Of a stretch of 64,000 nucleotides of DNA, positions 60,170-64,000 are shown in pieces. This stretch comes from Streptosporangium carneum (GTDB lineage: Bacteria; Actinomycetota; Actinomycetes; Streptosporangiales; Streptosporangiaceae). Every line of letters starts with the position of its first letter. The first letter of the stretch is position 1. The stretch covers positions 186,001-250,000 of the forward strand of contig NZ_BSEV01000008.1 of NCBI RefSeq assembly GCF_027922005.1. The letters run 5' to 3'. Under the pieces are notes generated by a model, which was not told where the DNA came from, did not search any database, and worked only from the letters and a program-made list of their open reading frames with translations. A program made the translations under genes and the position numbers.

Positions 60170-60199
60170 CCGGCCCCGCGTCGTTCAGCGCGGGGCCGG
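60170..60199. terminator. Hairpin after protease copy 3
   Basis: CCGGCCCCGCG (60170-60180) pairs with CGCGGGGCCGG (60189-60199) around an eight-base loop, 17 bases past the stop of copy 3 on the minus strand. Copies 1 and 2 have comparable stems in the same place. Confidence 0.75.
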
Positions 60200-60215
60200 A
60201 GCGCACGGTGATCCG

Positions 60216-62879
60216 CTACGGAGCCAGGATGGCGTCGATGGCGGCGTGCAGGTCCGGTTGGGGGCCGATGTGGTGGGGGTCGCCGGCGGGCTGCGGCGTG
60301 CCGGTCAGTTTGAGGGTGTCGCGGACCTGGGCCGGGGTGAGCACCCCGCTCGCCGCCTTGGCGACTCCCTGGAGGTCGGCCACCGCGCCGGCGACGACGG
60401 CGCTGGCGCTGGAGGTGCCGCTGAAGTAGGGCGCGTACATCTTGGTCGGATCGGTCTCCGAGGGGGTCAGGTCCTGCCAGCCGGGAACGCCCAGGGTCGC
60501 CACGCACGCGCCGTAGGCCTGGACGTCGACGCGCGAGCCGTACGTGGAGAACGACAGCGCGGTCCGCTCGGCGGCAGGGGTGGACCCGGTGCAGTTCGTC
60601 CCGCCGGGGCTCGGCGGCGCTCCCGCGCCGACCATGACGGCGCCGGAGTCGGGACGTCCCATGACGGTGACGGCGTAGGGGTCGGTCGGGTCGTCGAGGT
60701 CGTTGCCGCCGTTGCCCGCCGCCTCGACCACGGTCACCCCGGCCGCGGTCGCCAGCACCGTCTGGTCGTAGACGCTGCTTTCCAGCTCCCAGGGATACCA
60801 GGGACCGGAGATCGGTATCGCGCTCTCGTACACGAACACGTCGCCCGGCACGGAGTGCGCGGTGGCGTAGGCGACGGAGTCGGGAATGTCGGTGCCGGTC
60901 AGGTGCAGCTTGGCGTGCGGCGCGATGCCCGCCATGCCGACCCCGTTGTCGTCCTGGGCGCCGATGACCCCGGCGACGGCGGTGCCGTGCTGCACCGCGA
61001 AGTCGTTGGAGCACGGGTCGCCGAACATGGTCGGCGACTGGACCACCGCACCGGTCGCGACACGCCCGGCCAGGTCCTCGTGGCACATGTTCCACGAGTT
61101 GGTCACCCCGAGCAGCGGGGTCGGACCGGTCCGGGAGGTGGTGGTGCCGTCGCCGAGCCGCCCGCTGCCGTTGGAGCCCCAGACGTGGAACACCGGGCTG
61201 ACCTTGCTGACGGTGTGCGCCAGGCCCGCCGCGATCGTGTCAGCGGACAGGGAGAGCGCGACGGGGGTGGTGGAGTCGACGACGGTGCCGTTGCCGAGCT
61301 GCCCCTGGGCGTTGTCGCCCCAGGTGTACGTCGTCGCGGGCGAACCGGCCGACGCCGTCGTGACGGCGCTGTGCAGGGAGCCCGCGGAGACGCTGCTGAC
61401 GTTGGCCAGGCCGGACACCGCGACCGGGGTCTTCCTGTCGACGACGGTGCCGTTGCCGATCTGCCCCTGGGAGTTGTCGCCCCACGCCTTGACCGTGCCG
61501 CTGGTGAGCAGGGCGAGCACGTGGTCGGCGCGGCTGCTGACCTGGCTGACGCCGGTCAGGCCGAAGACGGTGACAGGGGAGGTCCGGTCAGTGGTGGTGC
61601 CGTCGCCGAGCTGCCCCTGGCTGTTGTCACCCCAGGCCTTGACCGTGCCGCCGGAGAGCAGGGCGACCGAGTGGGCGGTTCCCGCCGCGACGCTGCCGAA
61701 CACGGTGGACACGCCCGTGAGGCCGGGGACGACGGTCGCGGTCGAGGAGTCGGCGCCCGTGGTGCCGTAGCCGAGCTGGCGCTGGCTGTTGTCACCCCAG
61801 GCCTTGACGGTGCCGTTCGACAGGACGGCCAGGACGTGGCCGGCGCCCGCGCTCACGCCGACCGCGTTGGTGATGCCGGTGACCTGCACCGGGACCGAGC
61901 TGTCGACGACGGTGCCGTTGCCGAGCTGGCCCTGGCTGTTGTCGCCCCAGGCCCACACGGTGCCGTCGAGCTTCAGCGCGACCGAGAAACCGTTGCCGGC
62001 GGAGACGGCGCTGACGCCGGTCAGAGTGGGGATCCGCACCGGGACCTTCTTGGTCGTGGTGTTCCCGATGCCGAGCTGGCCCTGGGAGTTGTCGCCCCAC
62101 GCCCACACATTCCCGGCCCCCAACGCGCCCCACGCCATCATCAGCGTGTGCTCGTCGCCCGCGGAGATCGACTGCGGCCCCTGGTTCGGGAGCACCGTGC
62201 TCTGCACCTCGAGGTCGGTGACCGTGATGCCGTCGCCCTTGCCGCCGGGCTGCGCGTTGGCGTACTCGGCGTCGACCCCTCCGCCCTGTACGGAGTTGGC
62301 CGCGTTGCGGTACTTCTGGTGCGAGCTCAACGGCTCGCTGGGAGACGCCAGGTTCGGCCTGGCCTGGGCGATCTCCACCGACGGCAGGGCGTTCAGGTCG
62401 CCCAGCAGCGACTCGATGCCCTCGGGAACGGTGACGACGAACCACGAGTTCAGGTCAGGCAGCTCACGGCCGGTCCGCTTCTCCAACTGGAGGCGCTGCC
62501 GGGTGACCTTCTCCTCGGACGTGCGCGACAACGGCCTGATCGACGCGCCCTTGTGCTTGGCCAGCACCCGCTGCACCTCGGCGGCGTCGGCGGTGTTCTC
62601 CGCGACCAGTTTCTGACCGCGGAGCCGTACGGTCAGATCTGGCTTGAACTTCACCGTGAGCTGGGTCGTGGAGAAGCCCTCGGGAAGCGGGCCGTGCGTG
62701 CCCGGTGCTTTCCCCTTGTCCTTGCTGTGGTCGTACGCCGGGACCGGTTCGGCCGAGGCGGGGCCCGCCGGTGTCACAGCCGACAGCGTGCCGACGGTCA
62801 CGGCGAGCACGGCCGCGGCGAGCCGCCGCATCGACGACCGTGACCTTCCGCGATCCCGAGCATTGGAGTGAGCTGACAA
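60216..62879 (-). CDS. Secreted subtilisin-type protease with an inserted RCC1 propeller (copy 3)
   Basis: The 887-residue protein repeats the plan of copies 1 and 2: signal peptide (1-43, ASA end), prodomain-like region, D222 (GITVTDLEVQS), seven RCC1 repeats (about 255-590), SWNMCHEDLAGRV, H631 (QHGTAVAGV), N723 (AAGNGG), S823 (GTSSASA). The propeller loops differ more between copies than the catalytic core does. The TTG start is preceded by GAGGAGAATTCG. Its divergent promoter module lies at 63063-63226. Likely extracellular and active; target unknown. Confidence 0.9.
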   Translation of the reverse strand: MSAHSNARDRGRSRSSMRRLAAAVLAVTVGTLSAVTPAGPASAEPVPAYDHSKDKGKAPGTHGPLPEGFSTTQLTVKFKPDLTVRLRGQKLVAENTADAAEVQRVLAKHKGASIRPLSRTSEEKVTRQRLQLEKRTGRELPDLNSWFVVTVPEGIESLLGDLNALPSVEIAQARPNLASPSEPLSSHQKYRNAANSVQGGGVDAEYANAQPGGKGDGITVTDLEVQSTVLPNQGPQSISAGDEHTLMMAWGALGAGNVWAWGDNSQGQLGIGNTTTKKVPVRIPTLTGVSAVSAGNGFSVALKLDGTVWAWGDNSQGQLGNGTVVDSSVPVQVTGITNAVGVSAGAGHVLAVLSNGTVKAWGDNSQRQLGYGTTGADSSTATVVPGLTGVSTVFGSVAAGTAHSVALLSGGTVKAWGDNSQGQLGDGTTTDRTSPVTVFGLTGVSQVSSRADHVLALLTSGTVKAWGDNSQGQIGNGTVVDRKTPVAVSGLANVSSVSAGSLHSAVTTASAGSPATTYTWGDNAQGQLGNGTVVDSTTPVALSLSADTIAAGLAHTVSKVSPVFHVWGSNGSGRLGDGTTTSRTGPTPLLGVTNSWNMCHEDLAGRVATGAVVQSPTMFGDPCSNDFAVQHGTAVAGVIGAQDDNGVGMAGIAPHAKLHLTGTDIPDSVAYATAHSVPGDVFVYESAIPISGPWYPWELESSVYDQTVLATAAGVTVVEAAGNGGNDLDDPTDPYAVTVMGRPDSGAVMVGAGAPPSPGGTNCTGSTPAAERTALSFSTYGSRVDVQAYGACVATLGVPGWQDLTPSETDPTKMYAPYFSGTSSASAVVAGAVADLQGVAKAASGVLTPAQVRDTLKLTGTPQPAGDPHHIGPQPDLHAAIDAILAP

Positions 62880-62939
62880 CGAATTCTCCTCTGGCGTCTT
62901 TCGCGACGCACGAGTTCAGAGCCTTGCAGTCAGTGATCC

Positions 62940-62967
62940 CGGGCATGCCGACCAGCGGCGGCATGCC
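62940..62967 (-). other. Leader hairpin of protease copy 3
   Basis: GGGCATGCCG and CGGCATGCCC (62940-62967) form a ten-bp stem in the untranslated leader, about 60 bases before the start codon. A degenerate version exists in copy 1 near 45332-45352. Confidence 0.5.
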
Positions 62968-63062
62968 CACCCGAGCACATCGGTCCGAGGCGTCACCACC
63001 GTCGGAAGACCCGTTACTCGCACAATCGACATGTGTCACGAAAACAACAAACTCGGCGAGTC

Positions 63063-63226
63063 AGCATAGGCCGATCACCCGCTCTAAAATCAAGCGAAAA
63101 AGCGATTTACACGGTCGGCCATTAGGCGAACGCGCGGAGTCATTGCATCGATTCACGGCAGAACGGAGCCAGCACTCAACGGCTCATTCAAATGCGCTTG
63201 ACAGCGGCCGAAGAACGTCATAGAAG
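63063..63226. promoter_or_regulatory. Conserved divergent promoter module, copy 3
   Basis: Minus strand: TTGATT (63088-63093) and TATGCT (63063-63068), 19-base spacer. Plus strand: TTGACA (63198-63203), 17 bases and TAGAAG (63221-63226). The shared GATTTACACGGTCGGC and GAGTCATTGCATCGATTC elements lie between. No gene follows the plus-strand promoter before the convergent glycosyltransferase-like gene. Confidence 0.7.
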
Positions 63227-63561
63227 TGATGGCCCTCCGACGCCCGGCCGTCCGCCGCACTCCGTGTCCACGCGGTCTTCGTATGCCTTCACACTGGGAG
63301 AAGGGCGACTCTCGCGGCACGTGCCCGGCTGATTCCACCACCGTGAAAAGAACGCACGCAGCACACTTTCTCCTCGAAAACGGGGCACGTCCGGAGTGGC
63401 GGATTCCCGCACGAGGCGGAGCCGAACGAAACATCCGGTGAAACAGATCAGAAAGAAACGTGTCCGGGCGTCCCCTGCGGCGCGGAAAATCCCTTCCCCG
63501 CCGCGAGGGCGAAGCCGGCGGTTCTCAGGGCGCGGATGCGACACGGGGACGACCGGGCGAC
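63227..63561. other. Region downstream of the copy 3 divergent promoter
   Basis: No protein gene is supported. Parts such as CTCCGTGTCC (63261 region) and CCGGTGAAACAGATCAGAAAGAAAC (written here only as a landmark at 63436-63460) match the corresponding stretch after the copy 1 promoter in order and spacing. This agrees with a duplicated non-coding unit. Confidence 0.4.
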
Positions 63562-64000
63562 TCATCCACGCCGCCCTCCCCCGGACGCCGTACGGGAGCC
63601 CGCGAGGGCCAGGGCGGCGGCGAGGCAGGCCACCGGGAAGACCGGCAGGACGTATCGGTGGTCGAAGTCGAGGACGGCGACCGGCGCGACAAGCAGGAAC
63701 ATCGCGACGGCCCAGGGCAGCAGGGCCTGGCGACGCCGTGGCAGTGCGCCGAGCACGCCCAGCAGCAGGACCGCGCCCAGCAGCGGGCCGTGCAGATACG
63801 CGGGGTAGCGGTAGGCCGCCAGCAGGCTCGCGTACGGCTCGACGGAGTACATGCCGCGGATGTCCGAGTCGTACTCACGACGGACCTGGTCGATCAGCGG
63901 GAAGTCGGGCAGCGGCCAGCTCCCCCTGGGAAAGGTGAGGGAGGCGTTGACCCGTTTGGGGTGGGCGACCGGAGTCCAGGCGAAGGTGAGGGAGGTGTCC
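63562..64000 (-). CDS. Multi-span membrane protein, glycosyltransferase-like C-terminal part (gene continues beyond the window)
   Basis: The frame is open to the right edge, so only the C-terminal 145 residues are seen. An extracellular-type loop (LTFPRGSWPLPDFPLIDQVRREYDSDIRGMYSVEP) is followed by three hydrophobic helices: GPLLGAVLLLGVLGAL, LLPWAVAMFLLVAPVAVL and YVLPVFPVACLAAALALAG. DFDHRYVLPVFP resembles the last helices of GT39/GT83-type lipid-linked sugar transferases. The identification rests on that similarity only. The C-terminus is a short Gly/Arg tail. Confidence 0.6.
   Translation of the reverse strand, partial: DTSLTFAWTPVAHPKRVNASLTFPRGSWPLPDFPLIDQVRREYDSDIRGMYSVEPYASLLAAYRYPAYLHGPLLGAVLLLGVLGALPRRRQALLPWAVAMFLLVAPVAVLDFDHRYVLPVFPVACLAAALALAGSRTASGGGRRG

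Larger units (their letters stand above)
59508..60215. other. Intergenic region between protease copies 2 and 3
   Basis: About 700 bases without a convincing gene. It holds the copy 2 leader and the divergent promoters. From about 59850 the sequence diverges from the other copies and reaches the terminator and the end of copy 3. A short GGTTCCGGTGACAC-like remnant near 59945 resembles the conserved segment downstream of the promoter in copies 1 and 3. Confidence 0.5.

Noticed and set aside
1-64000. tRNA, rRNA, insertion sequences or an origin of replication
   Set aside because: I scanned for cloverleaf-like segments, transposase motifs and DnaA-box clusters and saw none that I could support by eye.

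Overview
The window is about 70% GC DNA from a filamentous actinomycete. Support for this is the very high third-position GC, the many GTG and TTG starts, the DUF397 / XRE-DUF5753 gene pair, the DUF574-type methyltransferase, the BldC-like MerR protein and the LuxR-type two-component systems. A member of the Streptosporangiaceae (Nonomuraea/Streptosporangium type) is my best guess, but this is inference. No rRNA, tRNA, integrase or transposase was recognised.

Left part (1-12.4 kb): the end of a PAP2 phosphatase gene, a two-component system whose kinase carries an unusual C-terminal membrane-anchored extension, a CBS protein, an NTF2-fold protein, an NmrA-like reductase, and an alpha/beta hydrolase behind two perfect palindromes. 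A MarR/SRPBCC pair follows. Then comes a tightly coupled minus-strand catabolic operon: carbon-nitrogen hydrolase, DUF2848 protein, HpaB-type flavin monooxygenase, cupin and flavin reductase.

From 12.4 to 21.7 kb a beta-lactamase-fold esterase, a complete peptide-type ABC importer (one permease is fused to its ATPase), a carboxylesterase and a TetR regulator lie on the plus strand. The esterase and the importer share related ACCGA..TCGGT palindromes, so they and the divergent operon look like one uptake-and-degradation system.

From 22 to 36.6 kb: a TetR/quinone-oxidoreductase pair, a divergent NRAMP-like transporter operon (30-residue membrane peptide, lipoprotein, transporter, PRC-barrel protein), a GDSL hydrolase, an FAD monooxygenase with an SDR, a DUF574-type methyltransferase, a STAS protein, a MerR gene with a 440-base structured leader, and a PIMT-like methyltransferase coupled to a 37-residue peptide gene. 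Two solitary type I-E-like CRISPR repeats flank that last pair.

From 36.7 to 42.5 kb lies a gene-poor, island-like stretch: gene fragments, a C1q/TNF-like protein, a glutaredoxin, the XRE/DUF397 pair, a mini-GntR with 10-bp iterated repeats, and three tandem small paralogues.

The most striking content is three minus-strand paralogues (42.6-45.3, 56.8-59.5 and 60.2-62.9 kb). Each is a secreted subtilisin-type protease whose catalytic domain is split by an inserted seven-repeat RCC1 propeller between the catalytic Asp and His. Each copy is preceded by the same intergenic module with a minus-strand promoter and a strong divergent plus-strand promoter (TTGACA, 17 bp, TAGAA). Between the copies lie a class C beta-lactamase-fold enzyme, a quinone reductase, a DUF2306 protein, a second two-component system, a small secreted protein, a fourth and ordinary S8 protease, and an NTF2/HxlR pair. 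The window ends inside a membrane glycosyltransferase-like gene.
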